From: Candidatus Altimarinota bacterium
GTDB taxonomy: Bacteria > Patescibacteriota > Gracilibacteria > BD1-5 > UBA6164
Length of the DNA: 51,109 bases
Assembly: GCA_028696815.1 (NCBI GenBank)
Contig: JAQVGG010000007.1
Coordinates: 1 to 51,109, forward strand
Direction: 5' to 3'
A program made the translations under genes and the position numbers. Position 1 is the first letter of the stretch; each line of letters opens with the position of its first letter. Positions 1 to 9,118 of the stretch are shown here, piece after piece. The notes beneath the pieces are model-generated. The model did not search any database, was not told where the DNA came from, and was given only the letters and a program-made list of their open reading frames with translations.

Positions 1-2
1 AA

Positions 3-59
3 AACTATGTTGAACAACAATGACAAGAGGAACACTATACCGAAGAAATAGAACTTTAA
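3..59 (+). CDS. C-terminal end of an unknown gene (5' end outside the window)
   Basis: Only the last 18 codons are present, ending in TAA. The frame contains one in-frame TGA, read as Gly, and has an acidic end (QEEHYTEEIEL). It is the best of the three forward frames because it is polar and acidic like a real C-terminus; the other two end in unlikely sequence. The product cannot be identified. A type I restriction remnant lies 900 bp downstream, so an hsd gene is possible, but nothing in these residues shows it. Confidence 0.45.
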
Positions 60-73
60 ATTCCAGTAAAAAC

Positions 74-102
74 AAAAAGCCCCATCCCTTTAGGGTGGGG
101 TT
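74..102. terminator. GC-rich hairpin terminator
   Basis: CCCCA and TGGGG plus CCCT and AGGG pair around a 2-nt loop, with one bulged T (80-100). An A-rich run precedes it on the + strand, which is a T-run on the minus strand. It follows the partial gene by 15 bp. It may terminate in both directions, although the U-tract is clearer on the minus strand. Confidence 0.55.
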
Positions 103-224
103 GAAGAAAAGTTAAAACTTATTTACTGTTAGGTAAATTGAAAGAGATTCTGAAATAACTTGACAAAACTTTTATTTTTCACAAAATACAAATTAATTAA
201 TATTAATTTTATAGTAAAGATTAT

Positions 225-680
225 ATGAATTGATTAAAATGAAGCGATAATGATATCTTAACTCCTCCTGATTTAGATGAAAGTATATTAATACTTATGT
301 CAGAGTTAAGAACAGAATTTCCAAATATGAGCCAGGCTACACTAGAAAAAAATTGAGCTTTTATTAGAATGCTTGAAGATTATAACTGAGATAGTATTCA
401 TGGTATAGATGAGTTTTTAAGCAAAAGATGATATGAAGTAAAAGGTATTAAATATAACAACACCTCTTGAGTTACATTTTCTGAAGAGGAAAAGAAAAAC
501 ATAGAATCATGAAAGTATTATATTTGACTAAAGTGATTTTTTGATAGTAAATGATGAAAAATCAATATGTATTATTATACTATATTAGCAAAGAAAAAAG
601 ATAAATTTTGAATCGAATGAATAAAAGATAAAGTATCTAGTTTTGTAAATTGATTATTCCATAATCCTCAAACTAATTAA
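225..680 (+). CDS. Hypothetical protein, 151 aa
   Basis: The frame opens at ATG 225 and runs 151 codons to TAA 678-680 with more than a dozen in-frame TGA codons. It is invisible in the standard code and convincing in code 25. The protein is soluble, starts MNGLKGSDNDILTPPDLD, and has a charged central part (KGIKYNNTSGVTFSEEEKK) and a Lys-rich C-terminal part. I see no signal peptide, membrane segment or catalytic motif and I do not recognise the family. The preceding 165 bp hold only the hairpin and AT-rich sequence. It lies in the accessory patch with restriction and BRO-N remnants, which suggests a horizontally acquired or fast-evolving gene. Confidence 0.7.
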
Positions 681-706
681 AAAAATATCATAATAAATCA
701 AATTCA

Positions 707-961
707 ATGCTACAAGTATCCCTTAAAATAAGCGCAGAAAACTGATTTTCTACCACTGATATAGTAAATATCCCAAGCGTCTCAGATGAAGTCGCTGTAT
801 TATTGTGAACGGATTATCCCCTAACCGAAGAACATCATCAGTTAATAGATGATGAATTGACACCTTATATTGAACAACATTTAGAGTCACTGAGAGATAA
901 AATCTGAGATGCTTATTTTTGGCAAGAGTACTCTATAGTACAAGATAGTGTCAGGAATTAA
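707..961 (+). CDS. Hypothetical acidic protein, 84 aa
   Basis: ATG 707 to TAA 959-961, with three in-frame TGA codons read as Gly. The protein begins MLQVSLKISAENGFSTTDI and is rich in Asp/Glu and Leu. I do not recognise it. Its codon use differs from its neighbours: it has more C-ending codons (GTC, CCC, ATC, ACC), suggesting recent arrival, though from a donor with the same code because the TGA glycines are in place. Its last codons overlap the remnant of an hsdS gene in another frame, so the end of this gene may have been fixed by the recombination that destroyed hsdS. A strongly acidic small protein could be an anti-restriction or antitoxin-like factor, but that is a guess. Confidence 0.6.
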
Positions 962-1028
962 AAGATTAGAAGATATAAAACAAAGTTTATTAAAAGAAGC
1001 CTTTGCAGGTAAATTAGTGAAAGAATAA
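939..1028 (+). pseudogene. hsdS: 3' remnant of a type I restriction specificity subunit (hsdS)
   Basis: The frame after the stop at 936-938 reads YKIVSGIKRLEDIKQSLLKE followed by AFAGKLVKE and TAA at 1026-1028. The run 'IKQSLLKEAFAGKLV' is the typical conserved C-terminal helix of HsdS proteins, where it ends the second conserved region. Everything upstream (two target-recognition domains, roughly 350 residues) is missing and no hsdM or hsdR is next to it. The junction lies inside the end of the 707-961 gene, so this looks like a deletion or replacement scar. An intact hsdS outside the window is not excluded. Confidence 0.6.
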
Positions 1029-1206
1029 TTTGCAAAAATGCTAAAAATATATAATATAAGTGTATATATAGTATATAATAGTAAAACTATGCAAAAAATG
1101 CATATTGCAAACTCTAATAAATCAGTAGTTTTTTATAGCTGAATCAAATCCAAAAAATAAGGATATAATGGTAAAACTTTTAATAAATCTAATAAATTAA
1201 AATTTT
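1029..1206. other. Non-coding stretch with gene debris
   Basis: Highly AT-rich, with alternating TA runs near 1045-1080. An open frame at 1129-1200 reads FFIAESNPKNKDIMVKLLIN and then stops; it has no plausible start and looks like the tail of a decayed gene. I see no RNA gene or clear promoter. It leads into the first copy of the 82-bp direct repeat at 1192. Confidence 0.4.
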
Positions 1207-1273
1207 ATGAAAAAAATCAAAGTATCAATACAAGACGAAAATACACTTGTTTTATTAGAAGATGGTTTAAAGG
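1192..1273 (+). repeat. 82-bp direct repeat, copy 1
   Basis: Matches 2225-2306 with two differences (C/A after the AAAAAAAT run, C/T in the GAC/GAT codon). It contains the start codon and first 22 codons of the DUF2130 gene. The two copies are 1033 bp apart and flank the BRO-N gene. Confidence 0.9.
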
Positions 1274-1302
1274 AGTTGAATAGATGTTCCTTAAAGTTTT
1301 AG
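1207..1302 (+). pseudogene. Truncated duplicate of the DUF2130 gene start
   Basis: ATG 1207 opens a frame beginning MKKIKVSIQDENTLVLLEDG, the same 20 residues as the DUF2130 gene at 2240. After GLK it leaves the homology and stops at TAG 1300-1302. It is a 31-codon remnant without the DUF2130 domain, left by the rearrangement that placed the BRO-N gene here. It may still be transcribed, because the upstream repeat carries whatever expression signal the intact gene has. Confidence 0.75.
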
Positions 1303-1377
1303 TATTAAATTTAAATTTATATTAGTATTTTTTCTTTTTGAGAAAACATAGAAGTGTTTAAAGATTAATAAAAAACC

Positions 1378-2184
1378 ATGCAAAACAATAAAAATATTAC
1401 ACTTTTCGATTATAAAAATGTAAAAGTAAGAACCGTTATCATTGATGGAGATGTTTGGTTCGTGGCAAAAGATGTTTGTGATATTTTAGAGATAAAAAAT
1501 CCAACAGATGCATTATCAAACCTGTCTGAAAGAATGAAAATGACCTTGGAAGGTAAAGAAAGCATCCTAGGCATTACCGAGGATCCTAATGTAGTAAGAA
1601 TATTACTTGTTTCAGAGCCTTGAATGTATAAGCTAGTTTTCAAATCAAGAAAACCTGAAGCAGAAAAGTTTAGTGATTGGGTTGTGTGTGAAGTTTTACC
1701 AACTATTAGAAAGACATGAAGCTATGGAACTACAAAATCTTTGAGTCCTATGATGATGAGATTTAGTCTAAATTCAAAACAAAATAGCACTCTAGGATAT
1801 TGGTCTATGTTAAATAAAATGGTTGAACTTTTTGCTTTACCTCTAGAACATAATTGATTTGAATTACCTGAAAATATTATACCAGATATTAGCACAGGTA
1901 TTTTGTTTAATAAATATATAAAATCTAAATGATATAATCCAGAAAAAATTTGTAAAACTTACACTCATATTTACCCAGATGGGAGACAGATACCTTGAGT
2001 TAGACAATATCCTGATTCATTATATCCTCTTTTTACGCAGTGGTTTCAAAAAGAATGGTTAGCAAAAAGATGCGCAAAGTATATTATTGAAAGAACAGAT
2101 GATCATGTTTTACCATATTTAGAAAACACATTTCCTCATGTTATTTACTATAAAGAACAGAATAAATTAGAAAGTAAAAAGTAA
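1378..2184 (+). CDS. BRO-N domain protein (phage antirepressor-like), 268 aa
   Basis: The first ~110 residues are a BRO-N domain: ITLFDYKNVKVRTVIIDGD, the signature VWFVAKDVCDILEIKNPTDA, and the later EPGMYKLVFKSRKPEAEKF and WVVCEVLPTIRKTGSYG. BRO-N domains bind DNA and occur in phage antirepressors and mobile-element genes. The C-terminal ~150 residues (SMLNKMVELFALPLEHNGF, IYPDGRQIPG, LENTFPHVIYYKEQ) match nothing I recognise and probably give target or partner specificity. In-frame TGA codons at the conserved EPGMY and TGSYG glycines support code 25. The gene sits between 82-bp direct repeats, so it is probably mobile-element cargo. There is no integrase or phage structural gene nearby. 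Confidence 0.85.
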
Positions 2185-2224
2185 GTTTTCGTAAAATACA
2201 AGAAATAATAAATAACATTACTTT

Positions 2225-2306
2225 ATAAATTAAAATTTTATGAAAAAAATAAAAGTATCAATACAAGATGAAAATACACTTGTTTTATTAGAAGATGGTT
2301 TAAAGG
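2225..2306 (+). repeat. 82-bp direct repeat, copy 2
   Basis: Second copy of the repeat at 1192-1273. It covers the last 15 bp before the DUF2130 gene and its first 22 codons. Here the reading frame continues intact. Confidence 0.9.
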
Positions 2307-3502
2307 GTGATATAATAGACCTAAAATCTATTCATGAGACAGATATAGATAAAGCTACTATTACAAATGTAGTGAACTCTATAAAACGCGAAAAATTTAA
2401 TGAAGAATTAAAAAAGGAAACAGAAAGAATAGAAAGAGAAAATGAACTAAACTTAAAACTTAAAGAACAAGAAATCGCAGAACGTGCTAAACAGGGCTTA
2501 TATGAAAAAGAAAAAGAAATTGCATTATTGCAATCAGAGTTAAAAACCATAGCAGAAAAAACAGAATCTAACTTGAAGTTAAAAGCTATAGAAGAACAAC
2601 AAAAGAGAGATAAAGAATACCAAGAAGCATTGCGTCAAAAAGATAGCGAGATAAATAATATCAAGCATGAAAAAGAGTTAAATGAAGAAAAACTAAAAGA
2701 ACAACTTAAGTCAAGTGAAACAGCACTTGTATCACTTAAAGAGTATCGTACTAAGATGAGCACAAAGATGCTTGGAGAATCTCTAGAGATTCATTGTGAA
2801 AATGAGTTTAATAAAATAAGAGCAATAGCATTTCCAAATGCTCAGTTTTGAAAAGATAATACTGTTTCTGGATCTGGTTCTAAGTGAGATTATATTTATA
2901 GAGAGTATGATGAAAACGGAAACGAAATCTTATCAATTATGTTTGAAATGAAAAACGAAGATGATACAACTGCAACCAAGAAAAAAAATAAAGATTTCTT
3001 TAAAGAATTAGATAAAGATAGAAAAGAAAAAAACTGTGAATATGCAGTATTAGTAAGTCTGCTTGAAAAGGAGAATGAGTATTATGATGATATAGTAACA
3101 GTTCATGATTACGGGCTAATGTATACAATAAGACCTCAGCACTTTATCACAATTATAGGTTTTTTACGTCAGGCAAATATCAAATCACAAAACTTAAGAC
3201 ATGAGATTCATATACTAAAAAATCAAAACATAGATGTTTCAAATTTTGAGGTCAATATGAATGCTTTTAAAGATGCATTTTCAAGGAATTATGAGTTAGC
3301 TTCGAGTCAATTTTCTAAAGCTATAGAAGAGATAGATAAAACTATTGATCACTTAAATAAAGTAAAGGAAAATCTATTAAAATCAGATAATAACTTGAGA
3401 TTAGCAAATAATAAAGCTACTGATTTATCTATTAAGAAACTTACAGCTAATAGCCCAAGTGTCGCAAAAGCATTTGAAGAACTAGATAATGCAAAAAATT
3501 AG
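2240..3502 (+). CDS. DUF2130 family protein, 420 aa
   Basis: Residues ~45-185 are a long charged coiled coil (repeated E/K heptads, for example EKEIALLQSELKTIAEKTE), followed by the globular DUF2130 core: KMLGESLEIHCENEFNKIRA, a Gly-rich turn (SGSGSKGDYIYREYDENG), then IMFEMKNEDDTTATKKKNKD, FFKELDKDRKEKNCEYAVLV and TIRPQHFITIIGFLRQ. The E-x-K (EMKNE) and the downstream Lys-rich strand resemble a PD-(D/E)XK nuclease-like core, as proposed for this family, but I cannot prove activity. Length fits DUF2130 proteins. Two in-frame TGA codons (in the QFGKD and SKGDY turns) split it in the standard code. The family is often found near restriction or mobile genes, as here. It ends 15 bp before a strong hairpin. 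Confidence 0.85.
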
Positions 3503-3517
3503 GAAAATCATTTTTAT

Positions 3518-3554
3518 AAAAAAGCATAATAAATTTTATATATTATGCTTTTTT
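3518..3554. terminator. Bidirectional terminator between convergent genes
   Basis: 14-bp perfect stem (3518-3531 with 3541-3554), 9-nt loop, A-run on one side and T-run on the other. It serves the DUF2130 gene (+) and the ABC-2 permease gene (-). Confidence 0.85.
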
Positions 3555-3562
3555 TGTATAAA

Positions 3563-4318
3563 CTAACTCCTAATTCCCTTTCCTTTCTTTAATAAATACA
3601 AAATCCAAGAGTACAACACAACTATAAATACAACTAAAATAACAACTGATACTCATATATTTACATCACTTACTCAGATAAAAGCATATCTAAGTCAGTT
3701 AATCATGTAAAGTATAGGATTAAATTTGCTTAATTCTTGCCAAAATGGTGAAAGCATATTTATAGAGTAAAATACTCATCAAAGATATATAAGTGGTGTG
3801 ATCACAAAGTTTGGGATAATATTTACATCATCGAAATTGTTTGCATATAGTCAGTTTAGAAGTCATGCAAGTGAAAATACAGTTGATGTTAACAAGATAA
3901 ATAAAAATATATAAAAATAATTATGGATATCTAACTCTATAAAAAATAAACTCACGATAAAAACAAGTATTCAAGCTATAACTCATCTAGCTATTCATGC
4001 AATAGTATATCCAAGTATTATTTTATGGTTACTTATCGGAGAAACTAAAAGTTCTTCTATGTTTTTAAACATCTTTGCTGTAAAAAATCAAAAAGAAGTT
4101 AGATAATAGCTTCACATAATAATAGACATCATCAAAAGCCCAGGAAATATAAAATCCATATAACTTACTCACTCTATAACAGTTACCTGATCTCAGATAA
4201 ATTTTCAAAATATAAGTATGTATAAAACAACTGTAATAACTGGTGGAAGAAGTGTCTGTCTCCAGATTTTTAAGAAGTTTTTTATCTCTTTTCATGCAAG
4301 TGTAAGTAGATCTGTCAT
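3563..4318 (-). CDS. ABC-2 type transporter permease, 251 aa
   Basis: Membrane subunit of an ABC exporter of the ABC-2 (YadH/NodJ-like) type. It starts MTDLLTLAGKEIKNFLKIWR and contains six hydrophobic segments. Family features include the first helix (QTLLPPVITVVLYILIFGK), the amphipathic EELLVSPISNHKIILGY (the classical 'LLvsPis' motif after helix 2) and the late IYLGGVFYSINMLSPFW and NPILYMINGLRYAF. Length fits. It begins 1 bp after the stop of the ATPase gene (TAA 4320-4322, ATG at 4318), so the two are translated as a pair. Substrate is unknown; relatives export polysaccharides, lipids or drugs. Confidence 0.88.
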
Positions 4319-4319
4319 G

Positions 4320-5228
4320 TTATCTTGTTAAGTTTATAAATAATTGCTCTATTCTCGAACTCTTGTTTCTGAAGCTTGTTATCGTGATATCTTCTTTGTT
4401 TAAATCACCTATAAGCTCATTTATAGTTTGAGATTTTTTTAGTGTTATCTCTATTTCATGTTCTCAAGATATTTTTGCTAAATATTTTTTTTCTAGCTTT
4501 TCTGGTAGTGTTTCCATGCTTTCAGAAGTATCAAGTAAGACTACTTCTTCGTTAAGTTTTTTTAAAAGTTTCTTGGTTGTAGTATCTTCTATGATTTCTC
4601 ATTTATTTATAATCGCTACTTTGTTACAAAGCGCCTCTACTTCTTCTAGATAGTGAGTTGTTAAAAGTATAGTTGTTCAAGAACTATTTAGCTTTTTTAT
4701 AAATTCCCATGTAGTTTGCCTTAGTTCTACATCAACTCAAGCAGTTGGCTCATCAAGTATAAGTAATTTCGGTTCATGAACTAGTGCTCTAGCTATCATA
4801 AGTCTTCTTTTCATACCTCCTGATAGTTCTCTTGCTTCAGCATTTCTTTTTTCCCATAGTCATAGTTCTTGTAATAATTTCTCAGTTCTCTCCAAGGCAA
4901 TTTTTTTTGGTACACCATAATACCCTGCTTGAATAACAGGTACATCTATAACTTTTTGAAATATATTGAAATTGTGTTCTTGAGGCACAACTCAGATATA
5001 GCTTTTTGCTTTATCAAAGTCTTTATCTATATCTACTCAAAAAACTTTTACAGATCATGAGTTTTTGTTTACCAGATCTGTAACTATCCCAATTGTTGTG
5101 GTTTTTCATGCTCAATTATGTCATAGGAGTGCATAAAAGTCTCATTTTTCTATTGTAAAATTTATTCACTTCAATACTTCTTTTCAACTGTAAGTTTTTA
5201 CCAAGTCTTTTATCTCTAATGCGTTCAT
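4320..5228 (-). CDS. ABC transporter ATP-binding protein, 302 aa
   Basis: Motor subunit for the permease next to it. Visible motifs: Walker A GHNGAGKTTT (residues ~38-47, with TGA glycine), Q-loop [14 protein letters not shown], signature [18 protein letters not shown], Walker [14 protein letters not shown], and the H-loop LLTTHYLEE. The MKRRL form of the signature and the C-terminal ~80-residue extension are typical of the drug/polysaccharide-type ATPases paired with ABC-2 permeases (CcmA/YadG group). It starts at ATG 5228, 6 bp after the DUF4012 stop, so all three genes probably form one transcript. Confidence 0.92.
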
Positions 5229-5234
5229 GTTTTG

Positions 5235-7331
5235 TTATCTTTTATTATAATTAAAATCTGTAGTTACATTATTGTATTCATTTATTCAAGATTTATCTCA
5301 GATAGATATATTGTATCTATTTATTCAAGATTGTTTATGAAATTTGAAATCATATTTTCTACACTCAGAGTTTTTTATAGTGTATTTTATATCATAAGTT
5401 TTTGTTTCTCCTGGATTTGTATACATATAAAAGTCTATGTAACTTGTCGAGTTAAACTGTTTTATAGTAGCTCAATTAAATCATTGTATTTCAGCATCTT
5501 TTGGTAGTAGTACTCTAATAAATTGTTTATTTGTTCAGTTTCATTGTATATTTAAAAGTTTATCAGTTGCTTCTATATTATGCTTATTCATCAAATCAAT
5601 AATCCTTTGTTTATCTGTATTTGTATAGTTGTGATGCAGAGATATTTTTAAGTTTGTATCTATACTACAATCATTGTTTTGAGTTATGTATTTTTCATAA
5701 GTCCTTTCTATATATCTATCAGTTTTATTTCATCCTACAGAAGTAAAAACTGGATAAGCAAAATCTAGAGTTTCATTTAAATTATTTTCTCAACTTAAAT
5801 CAAGTTTCATTAAAAGCTCATTTTCTAGTTTAGAAAAGCTATGTATAACAAGTTCCCTGTTTTTTATCTCATCAAATATTATTTTTAAATAGGCTCCTAG
5901 ATTTCAATCATTTAAGATTTTTTCTTCTAGTATTTTAGCGAAATCAAAAAGTATTTGTTTAGGTGTACCAAGAGTTCAGGTTTTGTATGTTTTAGCTTCA
6001 ACCAGTATAGAAAATATCTCAGAAAAATTTTCACTTGTTATTGTTTCGTCTATTTCTTCAAAATATATGCCACCAGTTTTTTCTAATATTTTAAGAACAG
6101 AGTTCATATTTATATAAACTATTCAGTCTATATCATATCATCATTTATTTAAAAAATAGTTTATAGAACTAGAGGATGAATTATAATCCAAGTAATAATT
6201 AGCATCTCTTAGATGAAATACATCTGATATCTGATATAATCATTTTGGTGCTTGTCTTTTTTCTTTATAGTTTTTATCAATTACCCATTCATACGCATAG
6301 ATGTCTTTTTTTTCAAAGCTTTTTACATCTCATCTAAATAGTTCAAGTATAGCTGCACTTCACATAAAACCTCATGTTGGTCTTATCTCATCATTGTTTT
6401 GAAATACTAAAAAGTATCTTTTAGTGTTGTAGTGTCAAAGTAAACTAAGAAGTTTTTCTGAATTATTATTTAGATAATTTACTTTTGATTTTAAATCCAA
6501 TAGTTTTATTTTAAATCTTTCTATTTTTGAATAGTTTTCATCATTTGGATTTAAACTTATCTTGTCTATTTTTGATAATATATTATCTAGTTTAAACTCT
6601 ATCTCCTCTAAATATACTAGTTTTTCTTCAAGTATCTCAGACTTATATATCTCTACACTTGTATTTTCTAGAAGTTGATTTTTAACTGATTCATATTGCT
6701 TAAGTAATTCTCATAGAAGTATAGAACTTTCTTTTCATACTGAGATTGCTGCATTTACATTTTTTATCTCTCTATTTGGAATAACAGAAAATGGTTTAAA
6801 AAGTATATCTGCAAAAATCAGGTTTATCTTTGCGTCACTTATGTTGTCTTCTAACTCATTGAAGCTACTTACTTTTTCTATATTTTCTAGCTTATAAAAA
6901 CTTGATTTTACAAGATACTCTATCAAAAACTTATCTCAAAGTATGATAAAAAAAACAAGTAATATATAAATTGAAACTTTTGTTGTAGTTTTTTTCTCGT
7001 TTAGTTTTTTAAATTCTCTAAATATGTTTTTATAAAACTTAGCTTTAGTAAGTTTATTGAAAAGGCTTTGAGATTTAAGTATCTGGGTTTTTAAGTCTAT
7101 CTTGCTTTTTAGCTTCCCTTTTTTACAAAGAGAATCAAAAATCTTTGTTTTGTTTTTACTAGCTTTTAGTTTTTGTTTTGATCTCAAGTCAATTTTTTCA
7201 AGTTCTTCATCCTGTAATCCTTCTAAATTCACTTCACTAAGCTCATTTAAAGGCTCAATCTCAACTTCCTCTTTATCAGGAGTCAAATCCACTTCTTTTT
7301 CCAGGTTATTGAAAATATCGTTTAGCTTCAT
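5235..7331 (-). CDS. DUF4012 domain membrane-anchored protein, 698 aa
   Basis: A cytoplasmic, very acidic-then-basic N-terminus of ~115 residues (MKLNDIFNNLEKEVDLTPDK) is followed by one transmembrane helix (VSIYILLVFFIILGDKFL, ~118-136) and a large extracellular part. The DUF4012 core is recognised by YFLVFQNNDEIRPTGGFMGS, the hallmark 'qN.aElRptGGf.gs' motif, followed by IDGIVYINMNSVLKILEKTG and the VTSENF-like TITSENFSEIF stretch. DUF4012 proteins are common in Gram-positive and CPR genomes; some resemble LytR-CpsA-Psr envelope enzymes in context, but the function is not known. It is first in an operon with an ABC exporter, which suggests a cell-envelope role. Many TGA codons, including in the GG pair region. 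Confidence 0.85.
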
Positions 7332-7405
7332 TATTAATTTTAGAGTTTACAGATTAGTATTTTAAGTATTTTATAGAAAATATACTTTATGACAAGTTGA
7401 AACAT

Positions 7406-7446
7406 AAAAAAATATTATTTCATTACATATGAAATAATATTTTTTT
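7406..7446. terminator. Terminator after dnaA
   Basis: 18-bp perfect stem (7406-7423 with 7429-7446), 5-nt loop and A/T flanks. It follows the dnaA stop (7462-7464) by 15 bp on the minus strand and separates dnaA from the DUF4012 operon. Confidence 0.85.
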
Positions 7447-7461
7447 CTAATTTCTACTTCT

Positions 7462-8880
7462 CTACAATCCTACTGACTCCCTAATCCTGTTTAATTCATT
7501 TAGTAAATTTTGGTCTTTTTTGATTAATTTTTCTAGTTTGTTGCAAGAGTAAAGCACTGCTGCATGATTTCTTCCTGAGAAGATGTTACCAATCCTCTCA
7601 TAAGTGTAGTTCATCTTTGTTTTAAGTAAATACATACTTACTTGTCTAGGAATCATAAACTCCTTTTTCCTATTTTCTCATAGGATTCATTCTTTTTCTA
7701 TACCGAAGTGAGATGATACAGCATCAATTATATCTTCATAACTTTTTATAGTAAACTTTGGTTTTTCGTATTTCGTAGAACCAAGTATATCAGTTGTAAA
7801 GCTTAATTTCTTTAGTTTTTCAGCTATTTTGTTTAATGCTGGAGTATTTCAAGTTAATTCATACTCTGCTATAAGTTGGTTTAATATACCCTCTAGTTCT
7901 CTTATGTTTTCAGTTACATTTGCTGCTATAAACTCAGCAACATCTTGAGGAAGCATAAACTCTTTTTCTCTTGCTTTTTCTTGTAATATAGCAAGTCTTG
8001 TTTCAAAGTCAGGTTTACCTATATCAACTGTTATACCCCATTCAAATCTACTTCTAAGTCTTGGTTCTAAGTTTTCTAGCTCTTTTGGCGCTCTATCTCA
8101 GCTAATAACTATTTGTTTATTAGCATCATAAAGTAAGTTAAATATATTATATAGTTCATTTTGTGTTTGTTCTTTTTTAGCTAAGAATTGCACATCATCT
8201 ATTATAAGAATATCAACTTCTCTGTATTTTTCTCTTAAAGCTTCAACTTTTCTTTTTTTAACTGCGCTTACATATTCAGTTATAAATTTGTCTGCTGTAG
8301 TATAAGCTACTTTTTTGTCTTTAAATTTTTTAAATATTTCATTACCTGTTGCTTGTAGTAGGTGAGTTTTACCAAGTCATACATCTCCATATATATATAG
8401 TGGATTGTATGATTTACCTGGATTTCTAGTAACTGCTTCACAAGCTGAGTAAGCTAATTGATTATCTGATCAAACTATAAAGTTTTTTAAACTGTATCTT
8501 TCATTTACAGATTTTTTTTGAGTTACAGAGTGTCATAAATCATTATTTATTGTTTCTTTTTTTGAAGATTTTTTTGAGCTATCTTTGTATAGTTTAGTAC
8601 AGTCAATTACATTTATATTTGAAGGATTGTCTATATTATCATCTACTATAAAATCGATTTTTTCTATTGTTGGAATTTCTTGTTTTGTTGATTTTAAAAT
8701 ACAATCATAAAATTTTGCTTGAAGGTTATCTTTCATGAAACTTGAAACAGTACCAAATATAACTTTGTTTTCGGTCTCATCAATTATGGAAATCTTTCTA
8801 AAATAAACTAGGAAGTCTTGTTTTTTTATATCACTTATTAAATTTAATAAAATATTTTTTAATTTATAGTGCTTTTCCAT
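7462..8880 (-). CDS. dnaA: Chromosomal replication initiator DnaA, 472 aa
   Basis: Initiator ATPase that opens the replication origin. Domain I covers about residues 1-85 ([20 protein letters not shown]), then a short linker and the AAA+ core: [17 protein letters not shown], Walker [15 protein letters not shown] (~160-173), Walker [16 protein letters not shown], sensor 1 KQIVISGDRAPKEL, box VII/Arg finger [13 protein letters not shown], sensor 2 [13 protein letters not shown]. Domain IV has the helix-turn-helix signature [18 protein letters not shown]. The first glycine of GLGKT is encoded by TGA (8376-8378 as TCA on +), the best single proof of code 25 here. It has no dnaN/recF/gyrB neighbours. 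The start at 8880 is the only ATG giving a normal domain I. Confidence 0.96.
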
Positions 8881-9118
8881 ATTAATATTTTTTGTTTAAT
8901 TTTTAATGATTTTTTCCTTTTCTTTTTTTCTGCGTAATTCAATTTATCTAAAAAGATTTATATGTCAAAACTATATTTTGGTTTGACAGAATTTGATGTT
9001 TAAAAAATGTGAACAAGATATCTTTTTCTTTTGTTTAAAAGGAGAAAAACGAGTTTTTAACATTTTTAATAAATCAGTTGTCAAGAAATTTTGTTAAAAA
9101 AATAACTTTGTTTTTTAA
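8881..9118. other. Intergenic region upstream of dnaA (possible origin, unproven)
   Basis: 238 bp, strongly AT-rich, with runs of T and A. Since dnaA often lies beside the origin this is the first place to look, but I cannot find any good match to the 9-bp DnaA box TTATCCACA. A TTGACA-like hexamer occurs near 8985 on the + strand without a gene following it. The dnaA promoter should lie here on the minus strand; I cannot place it. Confidence 0.3.

Noticed and set aside
1089-1160. Micro-ORF MQKMHIANSNKS... of 23 codons
   Set aside because: No conserved features, overlaps another debris frame, no start signal; likely chance.
5232-5507. + strand frames opposite the DUF4012, dnaA, ABC and nucleotidyltransferase genes
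   Set aside because: They are mirror images of the real minus-strand genes: hydrophobic, Ser/Phe/Ile-rich translations with no motifs.
7462-8880. dnaA as a split gene or pseudogene (two separate standard-code frames)
   Set aside because: The only interruptions are TGA codons at glycine positions; all DnaA motifs are continuous in code 25.
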